Origin: Pseudomonadota bacterium
Lineage (GTDB): Bacteria > Pseudomonadota > Gammaproteobacteria > Steroidobacterales > Steroidobacteraceae
Length of the DNA: 64,000 nucleotides
Direction: 5' to 3'
Assembly: GCA_023423935.1 (NCBI GenBank)
Contig: JAFAEQ010000038.1
Coordinates: 1 to 64,000 of the forward strand
Shown: positions 45,507 to 54,142 of the stretch, one piece after another
Layout of the letters: each line of letters opens with the position of its first letter
How positions within the stretch are numbered: position 1 is the first letter of the stretch
Program-made: the position numbers and the translations under genes
Notes under the pieces: model-generated
What the model saw: only the letters and a program-made list of their open reading frames with translations
Database searches by the model: none
Told to the model about the DNA's origin: nothing

Positions 45507-46340
45507 TCAGATGAAGTCGACGTAGTTGATCGGCGCGTGATCGGCCAGCGCATCGATGGGCGTGATCAACCGATTCCAGAAGTCGCCCGGATCGATGGGG
45601 AGCTCAAGGGGTCGAACGACTCCAATGCGATGCTCTTCGCCCACGTGACGGAAGCCCAGCCATTCCGGCGGCACCGAGCACACCAGATCGCAGCCGTGAA
45701 CGACGCGAAAGACGGGTATGCCGGACAACTGCGCCACGAAGTTCTCATCGCCGATTCGTGGCGAGCCGAACGCATACACCGCGCGGGGCGCATGCCGAAC
45801 GGCAGCGAGCGTTGCCAATGCCGCACCGAGACTGTGACCCGTAAAGAAGACGGGACAATCGATACGCTTCAATGCTGCGTCGAGACGCGTCCACACACTG
45901 TTGAGCGCGCGTTTGAATCCGCGATGCACGCGGGCACGGTTACCGAACGCAGGGATGAGCACCGTGTCGGCATCGTGCAGATAATCCTGAAGCTCCTGCT
46001 CGGTGCCTCGGAACACGACGACCGCAAAACTGGGCGTCTGTGATCGAGCGATCAGTACGCCGGTGCTGGTCATGGGTTCGCGGATGAACTCGATCTCCTC
46101 CAGACCTACGCGATCGAGCAGCTCGTGCCGTAAGGGCTGAAGCGGCGTTGCCGATTCCGCGGCGCCGAGTCGATAGACGATGCGGCTCAGCTCCGCGAGC
46201 CACCACGCATTCGCAGCCGAGTATGCGCACGTGTGCGGATCGAAGCTCGGCAAGGGATCGCGCGTGAAGAACTGATCCGCATCGCCGGGCCGCAGCAGAT
46301 CGTCCCAGGTGATGCGCCGACGTTCTTCCCTGAACGGCAT
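45507..46340 (-). CDS. Lipase class 3 family protein
   Basis: 277 residues. AVVVFRGTEQELQDYLHDAD is the typical oxyanion/lid entry; GHSLGAALATL is the nucleophile elbow; Asp in HGCDLVCSVPP and a C-terminal His in DHAPINY fit the triad. No signal peptide is seen, so it may be cytoplasmic or exported without one. It probably acts on acylglycerols or similar lipids. It lies 5 bp downstream of the HAD hydrolase gene on the same strand and is probably co-transcribed. Confidence 0.85.
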   Translation of the reverse strand: MPFREERRRITWDDLLRPGDADQFFTRDPLPSFDPHTCAYSAANAWWLAELSRIVYRLGAAESATPLQPLRHELLDRVGLEEIEFIREPMTSTGVLIARSQTPSFAVVVFRGTEQELQDYLHDADTVLIPAFGNRARVHRGFKRALNSVWTRLDAALKRIDCPVFFTGHSLGAALATLAAVRHAPRAVYAFGSPRIGDENFVAQLSGIPVFRVVHGCDLVCSVPPEWLGFRHVGEEHRIGVVRPLELPIDPGDFWNRLITPIDALADHAPINYVDFI

Positions 46341-46344
46341 AGGT

Positions 46345-47145
46345 TCAACTCAGCGAGTCAGTCGCACGATCCAATGCTTGAGCGAGGCCGCCTTCATCGA
46401 CGTGTCCGACCGTGAACGTCGCGATCTGCAGCACGCTTGGCGCAGCGTTCGACATCGCGACCGGATGACCCACGATCTCGAGCGCGGACACATCGTTATC
46501 GGCATCGCCCACATACATGACATCGCCGAGATCGAAGCCGTACTCGCTCGCCACGGCTCGCAGCGCCGTCCCTTTGCTGACGCCTGCCCGCGTGATGCCC
46601 ACGAAAGTCGTCTGCGGCATCAACGGCGAGCTCGACAGCGCGATCTCGAGACCCGGCTGCGGTGTGGCAGCCCATTGCCGTGCTTCGACATGTGGCAGCA
46701 ACCACTGCGCACGCACGACAGGGCCGACGAGCGAATCGAACGTGTGAAATTCGAACGGCACACCGAGCAGATCGGCGTGATCGTAAGCCCATTGCGACCG
46801 GCTCTCGCTCACGTAGGCATCGTCGCTGTACAGCTCGAGCAGCTTCTGCGTGCGGCGCGCTTCGGCGACGAACTCGCTCACGACGTCCTGCGGCAATTCG
46901 ACGGAGCGCGATTGTCTGCGGCCGAGATCGATGACGCTCGCGCCGTTCTGAAAAATGTGCCACCCGTCCGGATCGAGTTGTCGCGCGTACTGCAGCGCGA
47001 GGCCGAATGCCGGTCGACCGGAGCACAACGCCAAACGAATGCCGCGGGCACGTGCACGCTGCGCAGCCTGCCAGATACCAGGATGGACACGACCTGCGGT
47101 CCCCACGAGCGTTCCATCGACATCGACACCGACCAATCGGATCAA
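46345..47145 (-). CDS. HAD-superfamily hydrolase (Cof/sugar phosphatase type)
   Basis: The likely start is TTG at 47145, after GGGAG, giving LIRLVGVDVDGTLVG as motif I (both aspartates present). Later: CSGRPAF (motif II), SKGTAL with the motif III lysine, and GDADND (motif IV). About 267 residues including the C2-type cap. It probably dephosphorylates small phosphorylated metabolites. The frame is open to 47265, past the divergent TlpA gene start. Confidence 0.87.
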   Translation of the reverse strand: MIRLVGVDVDGTLVGTAGRVHPGIWQAAQRARARGIRLALCSGRPAFGLALQYARQLDPDGWHIFQNGASVIDLGRRQSRSVELPQDVVSEFVAEARRTQKLLELYSDDAYVSESRSQWAYDHADLLGVPFEFHTFDSLVGPVVRAQWLLPHVEARQWAATPQPGLEIALSSSPLMPQTTFVGITRAGVSKGTALRAVASEYGFDLGDVMYVGDADNDVSALEIVGHPVAMSNAAPSVLQIATFTVGHVDEGGLAQALDRATDSLS

Positions 47146-47251
47146 GGACTTCTCTCCCTGGAGCGGACTTTCATTATGACAGCTACAACTTGCGATTGAT
47201 TGTCCGTCGCTGCAGCGTCTAACGAACAACCATTGACCACATGCCCGCCTC

Positions 47252-47710
47252 ATGCACCGGATCACGATTTCCCGACGCTCGTTCTATCTGGCCTGTGCTC
47301 TGTTCTTCAGCGTCGTCACGTCTCGTGCGGACACCCTGGATCTGAATCGTTATCGCGGCAAGGTGCTTGTCGTGGATTTCTGGGCGTCGTGGTGTCAGCC
47401 GTGCCGGCATTCGTTTCCGTGGCTGAATGCGATGCAGAAGAAATATGGCGATCGCGGTCTGGTCGTCGTCGGCGTGAACGTCGATCGCGAACGGGCCGAA
47501 GCTGATCGCTTCCTTGCAGGGGTGCCGGCGACGTTCGAAATCGTCTTCGATCCCAAAGGCGAGCTGGCGTCCAGATTCGAGGTCCCCGGAATGCCGAGCA
47601 CCTATGTCTTCGGGCCGGACGGACAGCTCCTGGCGAAACACATCGGCTTCAAAGACAGCGCTGCGGACGATCGCGAAGCCGAACTGCAGCAATGGCTTCT
47701 CTCACGGTGA
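47252..47710 (+). CDS. TlpA-like thioredoxin, periplasmic
   Basis: 152 residues; an N-terminal signal (RRSFYLACALFFSVVTSRA) then a thioredoxin fold with the active site FWASWCQPCRHSFP (CQPC) and the cis-proline in PGMPSTYVF. It probably reduces or isomerises disulfides, or passes electrons, in the periplasm. It is the first gene of a four-gene operon with DUF4266, DUF3570 and ApbE; the association suggests a redox maturation role for those proteins. Confidence 0.9.
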   Translation: MHRITISRRSFYLACALFFSVVTSRADTLDLNRYRGKVLVVDFWASWCQPCRHSFPWLNAMQKKYGDRGLVVVGVNVDRERAEADRFLAGVPATFEIVFDPKGELASRFEVPGMPSTYVFGPDGQLLAKHIGFKDSAADDREAELQQWLLSR

Positions 47711-47736
47711 ACTCGTCACTCATGGGGAATACATTC

Positions 47737-47949
47737 ATGCGAACCCTGGTCATGCTCGTGCTTTCGATCGCCGCGGCGGGCTGCGCCTACGTCGGCGTTC
47801 AACCCTGGGAGCGCGATGTGCTTGCGCGTCCAGAGATGTCGCTCGATGCAAATCCGCTCGATGCAGCCATCGACGATCACATCTATTTCAGCAAGGAAGC
47901 CTCGAGCGGCGGACGCGGGTTCGGCGGCGGCGGCTGTGGTTGTAACTAA
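47737..47949 (+). CDS. DUF4266 lipoprotein with Gly/Cys-rich tail
   Basis: ATG 47737 follows GGGGAA; 70 residues. The lipobox (SIAAAGC) predicts an N-terminal lipid-anchored protein. The family motif is VQPWERDVLARPEMSLDANPLDAAIDDHIYFSKEASSGG, and the chain ends RGFGGGGCGCN with two cysteines. DUF4266 members end in this kind of tail; function is unknown. It lies between tlpA-like and DUF3570 genes; the tail could bind a metal or be a substrate for modification, which is inference. Confidence 0.88.
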   Translation: MRTLVMLVLSIAAAGCAYVGVQPWERDVLARPEMSLDANPLDAAIDDHIYFSKEASSGGRGFGGGGCGCN

Positions 47950-47961
47950 AGCGGCATCGCC

Positions 47962-49272
47962 ATGAGCAACAAAGAAGATCTGAATGCTGCACTGGTCGCA
48001 GCCACATGTGCACTGTTGGGCTCCCATGCACCGACGACGGCCTTCGCCGCAGACGACTCGGCGCGCTGGACACTCGACTCTTCGCTCCTCTACTACGGCG
48101 AGAGCGACGACCGAGTGAAAGACGTGAGCGCCACGGTCGCCGCCCGACGCGACTTCGGGGATGAGAAATCATTGGCGCTGACACTGAGCGCGGACACATT
48201 GACGGGCGCATCGGCCAGCGGCGCGATTGCATTGGATGCGCCGCAGACATTCACGAGCCCGTCGGGTCGTGCAACGTACACGACGCCCGCTGGCGCTGTC
48301 CCGCTCGACGACACCTTCAAGGACACGCGATATGCCTTGAACGCGACCTGGTCGCAGCCGCTCGCCCGACTCTACAACGTCTCAGCCGGCCTTGGATTCT
48401 CGACGGAATACGACTATCAGCACCTCGGTGCCAACGTCGGTCTGTCACGCGACTTCAACAAGCGCAATACGACTTTGAGCGCAGGACTCGCATGGTCGCA
48501 GGATGACATTGATCCGGTCGGAGGCGCGCCGATTCCGCTGTCGCAGATGCTCGATGTGGGCAACAACAGCAACAAGCTCGGCAGCGACAGCAAGACGGTG
48601 CTCGATCTGTTGTTCGGCATCACCCAGGTGCTCGATCGCAACACGATCCTGCGAGTCAACTACTCGTACAGCGATTCGAGCGGCTATCTGAACGATCCGT
48701 ACAAGATCCTGAGCGTAGTGGATCCCGTCTCGGGCAATACGATCGCTCGCGTTCCGGCAACCGACGCCGTCGGACCTTCGAACGTCTATCTGTTCGAAAG
48801 CCGCCCGGATTCACGCACTAAACAAAGTCTCTACGCCGAAGTGAAACGCGCGTTCGGACAGCAGGTCCTTTCGGCCTCCTATCGGTTCATGACCGACGAC
48901 TGGGGCATCGATTCGAACACGCTCGAAGCGAAGTACCGTTGGCCGCTCGGCTATGCGAGCTTCATCGAGCCGCAGCTGCGTTACTACACACAGAGTGCCG
49001 CCGATTTTTATCGCTCGAGTCTGGTCGATGGCGCACCCCTGCCTCGCTACGCCTCCGCTGATTTCCGCCTGGGCGATTTCGACGCGGTGACCGTGGGAAT
49101 GAAATACGGCCGTCGCACGGCGACTGGCAGTGAATGGAACACGCGTATCGAGTACTACCGACAAACCGGCAGCGTGCCCCGCACACAGATCATCGGCCTG
49201 CAGGCCCACCGCGAGCAGTATCCCGACTTGAGCGCCGTGATCGTTCAGTTCGGCTATTCATTCAGACTCTAG
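47962..49272 (+). CDS. DUF3570 outer-membrane barrel protein with candidate flavinylation motif
   Basis: 436 residues with an N-terminal signal peptide ending near Ala30, then many amphipathic strands (LLYYGESDDRVKDVSATVAAR, LRVNYSYSDSSGYLND). At residues 78-84 it reads D-T-L-T-G-A-S, matching the D-x-x-(S/T)-G-A-(S/T) motif that ApbE modifies with FMN on Thr (here Thr81, codon 48202-48204). The gene next to it encodes ApbE. The family function is unknown; an electron-accepting or metal-linked outer-membrane role is inferred. 13 bp after the DUF4266 gene. Confidence 0.85.
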   Translation: MSNKEDLNAALVAATCALLGSHAPTTAFAADDSARWTLDSSLLYYGESDDRVKDVSATVAARRDFGDEKSLALTLSADTLTGASASGAIALDAPQTFTSPSGRATYTTPAGAVPLDDTFKDTRYALNATWSQPLARLYNVSAGLGFSTEYDYQHLGANVGLSRDFNKRNTTLSAGLAWSQDDIDPVGGAPIPLSQMLDVGNNSNKLGSDSKTVLDLLFGITQVLDRNTILRVNYSYSDSSGYLNDPYKILSVVDPVSGNTIARVPATDAVGPSNVYLFESRPDSRTKQSLYAEVKRAFGQQVLSASYRFMTDDWGIDSNTLEAKYRWPLGYASFIEPQLRYYTQSAADFYRSSLVDGAPLPRYASADFRLGDFDAVTVGMKYGRRTATGSEWNTRIEYYRQTGSVPRTQIIGLQAHREQYPDLSAVIVQFGYSFRL

Positions 49273-49285
49273 CCTTCAGATCATC

Positions 49286-50203
49286 ATGACGGCATCGCCT
49301 TCCCGTCAGCACTGGCCCAGCGCCTTCTCGCTCATGCGATGCGAGGGCTACTGGATGGGCCGGTTCGTCGCGATGGCCTGTGCCTGCGAGGTGTTGATCG
49401 AAACCGACAGCGAATCATCCGCACGACGCATCGCCGCGGCCGTGGCCGACTGCGCATGGCGCATCGAGCGCAAGTTCAGCCGCTATCGCAACGACAGCGT
49501 GGTGAGCAGGATCAATCTGGCGCAAGGCAAACCGATCGAAGTCGATCAAGAGACGGCAAGGCTCATCGATTTCGCCAGTACGCTGCATTCACTGTCCGAG
49601 GGACGTTTCGACATTACCTCGGGCGTTCTGCGTCGCATCTGGAAGTTCGACGGCGGATCGCAGATTCCCACGCAGCAGGCCATCGATGAGCTGCTGCCCT
49701 TGATCGGTTGGAACAAGGTCGAATGGGAACGACCGGTGCTGCGCATGCCTGCGGGCATGGAGATCGACTTCGGCGGAATCGGCAAGGAGTATGCAGTCGA
49801 TGCGACTGTCGAGCTGGCCACATTGATCGCACCCGAACTGAGCTGTCTGGTGAACTTCGGCGGCGATGTCGCCGTGAATCGACAACGACAAGACGGCGAG
49901 CCCTGGCGCGTCGGCGTCGAAGCCGTCAGGCGTGCCGGGTCGGCTGCAGGACTCATCGAGCTGCGGCGCGGAGGACTTGCGACCAGCGGCGATACGCGAC
50001 GCTTCGTGCTGCGAGGAGGCGATCGTTACAGTCATATCCTGGACGCACGCACGGGATGGCCGGTGCGCGATGCGCCTCACTCGATCACGGTGGCCGCGAA
50101 CACCTGCACGCAGGCGGGCACATTGACGACGCTCGCGATGCTGCAAGGAGCTCGAGCACGCAGCTATCTGGAGCGAAGCGGCGTCAGACACTGGCTCCAG
50201 TAG
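49286..50203 (+). CDS. apbE: FAD:protein FMN transferase (ApbE)
   Basis: 305 residues. Landmarks of ApbE: MGRFVAMACACEV near the N-terminus, KFSRYRNDSVVSRIN, EIDFGGIGKEYAVD, LVNFGGDVAV, TSGDTRRFVL and SHILDARTGWP, including the Asp/Thr metal-binding site region. ApbE uses FAD to attach FMN covalently to Thr/Ser in target proteins, normally in the periplasm. No clear lipobox or signal peptide is visible here, so its location is uncertain. The last gene of the operon; its 3' end overlaps the CBS gene by 20 bp. Confidence 0.93.
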   Translation: MTASPSRQHWPSAFSLMRCEGYWMGRFVAMACACEVLIETDSESSARRIAAAVADCAWRIERKFSRYRNDSVVSRINLAQGKPIEVDQETARLIDFASTLHSLSEGRFDITSGVLRRIWKFDGGSQIPTQQAIDELLPLIGWNKVEWERPVLRMPAGMEIDFGGIGKEYAVDATVELATLIAPELSCLVNFGGDVAVNRQRQDGEPWRVGVEAVRRAGSAAGLIELRRGGLATSGDTRRFVLRGGDRYSHILDARTGWPVRDAPHSITVAANTCTQAGTLTTLAMLQGARARSYLERSGVRHWLQ

Positions 50204-50699
50204 AACCCGACTCCCCCGACGCCTGCCTCTGCGACGAAGCGCTGAACGCTGCACGCCGCGCGCGCCATTCCTGGCGCTGTTCGGCCTTGATCGATGCCGC
50301 GATGTCCTCCATCAGCAAAGAGACGACCTCGATCATGTCGTCCACCGCGATCACTCCCGTCAGAGCACCATTCGCATCGACGACCGGCACGCGTCGGATG
50401 CCTGCCATGCGCATGCCGTGCATGAGCTCGCTCAGATCGTCGCTGTCACGAGCCATCATCGGGTCATGCGTCATGACGTCTGCCACGGTAACCGCATGCG
50501 GATCGATGCTGGGTGCAGTCACTTCCAGCACGATGTCGCGATCCGTCAACACTCCGATCGGTCGTCGTGCAGGATCGTCTCTCTCGAACACGACGAGAAA
50601 GCCCACATGTCGATCGCGCATGAGCCCAGCCGCCTCGGTGACATCCGCATCTCCGGCGATCGCTACGACTTCCCGCTTGCAGTACTGATCGACGCGCAT
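50184..50699 (-). CDS. CBS domain pair protein
   Basis: ATG 50699 follows GAGGA at 7-nt spacing; 171 residues. Two CBS motifs: VVAIAGDADVTEAAGLMRDRHVGFLVV...IGVLTDRDI and VTVADVMTHDPMMARDSDDLSELMHGMRMAGIRRVPVVDANGALTGVIAVDDM. Such proteins sense adenine nucleotides or bind regulators. A basic C-terminal tail follows. The open frame extends to 50768 but with weaker coding character. It overlaps the ApbE gene tail-to-tail by 20 bp. Confidence 0.9.
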   Translation of the reverse strand: MRVDQYCKREVVAIAGDADVTEAAGLMRDRHVGFLVVFERDDPARRPIGVLTDRDIVLEVTAPSIDPHAVTVADVMTHDPMMARDSDDLSELMHGMRMAGIRRVPVVDANGALTGVIAVDDMIEVVSLLMEDIAASIKAEQRQEWRARRAAFSASSQRQASGESGSTGASV

Positions 50700-51021
50700 A
50701 AAAGAATCCTCATTCGGGACCCAAACGCCACGGTCTGCAGTTATTACACGCCATGGCTGCCGCACCATTCGCAGACACCGAAGCCCTGCTCGTCACACGC
50801 ATGAGGCATTTGCCGATATGCGCAGCAGAGAAAACCCGTGATGGTGCGTGACGGCATTGCGGGCCACGGATCGTCAACACAGAATGATTTGAGCCCGTCG
50901 GCACGCTGTTATCGAATCGCGACAGACGCGATCACCGAAGTATCAAGTGCTTTTTCCAAGCAACGGGAACATGGATATCGCGGGTGCCTGCCAGGCCTCG
51001 CATAGCCGGAGGAGGAGTTGA
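50700..51021. other. Intergenic region, nothing recognised
   Basis: About 320 bp between the divergent CBS protein and sensor-kinase genes. It presumably carries both promoters. I see no supported ORF, tRNA, terminator hairpin or match to the window's repeats. Confidence 0.4.
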
Positions 51022-52569
51022 ATGAGTGCTCTGGGGGCAACCCAAGCCGACGACGCGCCGCGGATCCTGATCGTGGAGGACGAACGCATCGTCGCCATGG
51101 ATCTGGCCGGCACATTGACGGAGCTCGGTTATTCCGTTGCCGGCATGGCGGCCCGCGGCGAGGATGCCATCGAGCAGGCCAAACGCCTGAATCCCAATCT
51201 GATCCTCATGGACGTGCGCCTCGCAGGAAAGATCGACGGCATACAGGCCGCGCAATCCATTCGCGAAGAGCGCGACGTGCCCGTGGTGTATCTCACGGCT
51301 CACTCCGATAACGAAACACTGAAGCGCGCCTCGAGCACTGCTGCCTCCGGGTATCTCGTCAAGCCGTTCAAGTCACCGGAATTGCGATGCGTGATCGAGA
51401 TCGCGCTTCACAAGCATGCGGCGGATGTCCGCATGCGCGAGAACGAGCAATGGCTATCGACGACATTGCAATCGATCGCCGAGGCCGTCATCGCCACCGA
51501 CGAGTCAGGCCGCGTTCGCATCTTCAATCGCATCGCCGAGAAGCTCACCGGCTGGCATCACGACGAAGCGACCTCGCATACGGTCGATGAGGTCCTCGCA
51601 CTCATCGATGAGGACACGGGCACCCCCGCGGAGAATCTCGTGCACAAGGTGCTCACCGACCGCGCGCCGGTGCACACCATCGAGGGCGCACAGCTCATTT
51701 CACGCAACGGTCGCAAGGTCGCGGTCGAGGAATCCGCCGCACCGATCGTCGATCCGTACGGCAACTTGCTCGGTGGCGTGCTGGTTTTGCGCGATGTCAC
51801 CGAGCGCCGGCAACAGCTCCAGCAGATCCAGAAGCTGAACGCAGAGCTCGAACAGCGAGTGATGCAGCGAACAGCCGCACTTCAGCAGGCGAATCGCGAG
51901 CTCGAAGCCTTCAGCTACTCCGTGGCACACGATCTGCGCGCGCCGCTGCGCGGTATCGACGGTTTCAGCCAGATGCTCATCGACAAGTACGCGCCCCATC
52001 TCGACGAGGAAGGGGTCGGCTATCTGAATCGCGTGCGTGCAGCCGCAGCGCGCATGTCCGAGCTGATCGATGCGCTGCTGTCACTCGCGCGCGTCGGACG
52101 CGCCGACCTGCAGGCGACGCAAGTCGATCTCACACAGCTCGCTGCCGCGCTCACGCAGGATCTGGCTGCCGCCACTCCGGAACGACGCGTCAAAGTGCGA
52201 ATCGAAGGCGCGATGACTGCGCACGCGGATCCGCAGTTGCTGCGCATCGCGCTGGGCAATCTGCTCGACAATGCATGGAAGTTCACGACGCTCACCAGTG
52301 GCGCGGAGTTGGAAATCGGCCAGTGCCGGGATGCCACCACCCCGACCTACTTCGTGCGCGATAACGGCGCCGGCTTCGATCCCACGTACGCGGACAAACT
52401 GTTCGGCGCCTTCGAGCGTTTGCATTCCGAAAAGGAATTTCCTGGCACCGGCATCGGCCTTGCCATCGTGCATCGCATCGTCACTCGTCACGGCGGCTGC
52501 ATCTGGGCCCAATCCGCTCCGGATCAGGGCGCGACGTTCTTCTTCACTCTGCCGCCCGCGATGCATTAA
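51022..52569 (+). CDS. Receiver-PAS-histidine kinase (REC at N-terminus)
   Basis: GGAGGAG precedes the ATG. In order: receiver domain (residues 13-125, VEDERIVAMD acidic pocket, phospho-Asp64 in LILMDVRLAG, Thr in YLTAHS, Lys in VKPF), a PAS sensor (about 140-265), a coiled segment, HisKA with His303 in SVAHDLRAPLRGID, and HATPase (NLLDNAWKFT, DNGAGFDP, FPGTGIGLAIVHRI). No transmembrane helix, so cytoplasmic. The receiver before the kinase makes it a reversed hybrid. The next kinase gene begins 13 bp downstream. Confidence 0.9.
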   Translation: MSALGATQADDAPRILIVEDERIVAMDLAGTLTELGYSVAGMAARGEDAIEQAKRLNPNLILMDVRLAGKIDGIQAAQSIREERDVPVVYLTAHSDNETLKRASSTAASGYLVKPFKSPELRCVIEIALHKHAADVRMRENEQWLSTTLQSIAEAVIATDESGRVRIFNRIAEKLTGWHHDEATSHTVDEVLALIDEDTGTPAENLVHKVLTDRAPVHTIEGAQLISRNGRKVAVEESAAPIVDPYGNLLGGVLVLRDVTERRQQLQQIQKLNAELEQRVMQRTAALQQANRELEAFSYSVAHDLRAPLRGIDGFSQMLIDKYAPHLDEEGVGYLNRVRAAAARMSELIDALLSLARVGRADLQATQVDLTQLAAALTQDLAAATPERRVKVRIEGAMTAHADPQLLRIALGNLLDNAWKFTTLTSGAELEIGQCRDATTPTYFVRDNGAGFDPTYADKLFGAFERLHSEKEFPGTGIGLAIVHRIVTRHGGCIWAQSAPDQGATFFFTLPPAMH

Positions 52570-52582
52570 GGACCCGGCCCTC

Positions 52583-53617
52583 ATGAGTTCGTCGCAAGGG
52601 CAAAAGGCTTCGTTATCCAACGAGCTCTTTCGCCAGGCACTGGAGGCGGCGCCGACGGGCATGATCATGATCGATGCCAGCGGGCGCATCGTGCTCGTCA
52701 ACGCTCAGGTCGAGGATCTCTTCGGCTACAGTCGAGCGGAGCTGATCGACCAGCCGCTCGAAACACTCGTGCCCGAACGATATCGCCAGCAACACGGTGC
52801 GTTTCGCACGCAGTTCTTCACCGATCCGCAAACCCGCGCGATGGGCCATGGACGCGAGCTCTTCGGTTTGCGACGCGACGGCTCCGAGATTCCCGTGGAA
52901 ATCGGCCTGACGCCGGTGAACACCTCCGAAGGCAGTTTCGTGCTGGGCTCGATTCTCGACATCACCGAGCGGCGCCGCGCCGTTGCAGAGCTCGAGGATC
53001 GCGGCAACGATCTCGCCAGGAGTCTGCGCGAACGCGATCTGCTGCTGCAGGAAGTGCATCATCGCGTGAAGAACAATCTGCAGTTGATCTCGGCGCTGAT
53101 CAACATGCAGGCCCGACGTCTCTCGGGCGAGCCGCGCGAGGCACTCATCGAATGCAAGCGCCGCGTCGAGGCGATCGGACTCATTCATGAAAAGCTGTAT
53201 CAGGCACGCAGCTATGCCGAAGTGCCGTTCTCCGAATATCTGCGCAGTCTCGCGGCGAATCTGCTGCACGCGGCCGATATCTCGGAATCGAAGATTCAAC
53301 TCCAGTGCGAATGCGACACGGTCGTGCTTCCGGTCGACAAAGCGATCTCGTGCGGTTTGTTACTGAACGAACTGCTGACGAATGCCCTGCATCACTCGAG
53401 CGAGTGGCAAGGAGCCACGCTCGATATACGACTGCGCCTTCTCGAAGGATCGCAGGTGCAACTCACCGTCACGGAGCCGGCGCACAGCTCACCCGACTCC
53501 TCCTCCGGGCGGTTGGGACTGCAGCTCGTATCCATGCTCACCGAGCAACTCGAAGGGCACCTGAGCTCCGATGCGGATCGCGGTCAAACCACGGTCACCT
53601 TTCCGGCGCGGCACTGA
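52583..53617 (+). CDS. PAS-HisKA_2-type histidine kinase
   Basis: From ATG 52583, 344 residues. PAS domain (LEAAPTGMIMIDASGRIVLVNAQVEDLFGYS) then a HisKA_2 phosphoacceptor in LLQEVHHRVKNNLQLISALINMQ (His160) and a HATPase with LLLNELLTNALHHS; the terminal region RLGLQLVSMLTEQLEG is the shortened G box of this family. No membrane segment. The pair with the upstream receiver-PAS-kinase suggests a phosphorelay; no DNA-binding response regulator is encoded alongside, so the output is unknown. Its ribosome binding site (AAGGA) is rather distant (11 nt). Confidence 0.9.
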   Translation: MSSSQGQKASLSNELFRQALEAAPTGMIMIDASGRIVLVNAQVEDLFGYSRAELIDQPLETLVPERYRQQHGAFRTQFFTDPQTRAMGHGRELFGLRRDGSEIPVEIGLTPVNTSEGSFVLGSILDITERRRAVAELEDRGNDLARSLRERDLLLQEVHHRVKNNLQLISALINMQARRLSGEPREALIECKRRVEAIGLIHEKLYQARSYAEVPFSEYLRSLAANLLHAADISESKIQLQCECDTVVLPVDKAISCGLLLNELLTNALHHSSEWQGATLDIRLRLLEGSQVQLTVTEPAHSSPDSSSGRLGLQLVSMLTEQLEGHLSSDADRGQTTVTFPARH

Positions 53618-53637
53618 AACTCACACCTCAAACGAAA

Positions 53638-53660
53638 ACGGCCGCACTGAGTGCGGCCGT
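53638..53660 (-). terminator. Rho-independent terminator for the lipoprotein gene
   Basis: ACGGCCGCAC / GTGCGGCCGT form a 10-bp stem with a 3-nt loop. On the minus strand it is followed by TTTTCGTTT, so it fits the end of the lipoprotein gene at 53687; on the plus strand a short CGTTCTC follows the sensor kinase gene, so it may work in both directions. Confidence 0.7.
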
Positions 53661-53686
53661 CGTTCTCGATGAGCAAGGCGTAACAA

Positions 53687-53956
53687 TCAGGGATTCGGCG
53701 GGGTCGTCGTGTCCGAAGGCGTGGTCGTCGACGGCGAAGTGGTCGTCGAATCAGTGGAGTTGGTCGAATCCGATGGAGGCGTGGTGTCCGATGGCGTCGG
53801 GGTCGACTCGGGCGTCGTGGGCGGCGTTGTATCACTCGGTGTCGTCGGGCTCGAGGGCGTCATCGACTGGTCGGTCGGTGAGGTGGTGTCGCGCTTCGAG
53901 CAGCCTGCCGCTCCGATGAGCAGCGCCGCTGCAACCAAAGAAATCAGTACACGCAT
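53687..53956 (-). CDS. Ser/Thr/Pro-rich repetitive lipoprotein
   Basis: 89 residues. A lipobox (LIGAAGC) predicts a lipoprotein. The rest is low complexity with repeated T-T-P-S-D-T-T-P-P and P-P-S-D-S-T-N-S units. It looks like a flexible, possibly glycosylated surface tail. The reverse strand gives the direct GGTGTCG repeats seen in the DNA. No function is known. It is convergent with the sensor-kinase pair and terminated at 53638-53660. The 185 bp upstream includes a TTGACA but no good -10. Confidence 0.7.
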   Translation of the reverse strand: MRVLISLVAAALLIGAAGCSKRDTTSPTDQSMTPSSPTTPSDTTPPTTPESTPTPSDTTPPSDSTNSTDSTTTSPSTTTPSDTTTPPNP

Positions 53957-54142
53957 GTTCGTCTCTCCTGTGCGATGGCAGTCACTTCATACGCATTGCA
54001 TTGCGCTCAGACCTCGAAATGCAGTCGGCACCCAAGAGTTCCAAACACGCGAAATTGCAATAGTTTTTGCCTGTAAATGTCAACGAGACGTCAATGGACG
54101 TCGGCGATTTCGGCAGGAGCGAGAGAGGATAACGGCTACGAC

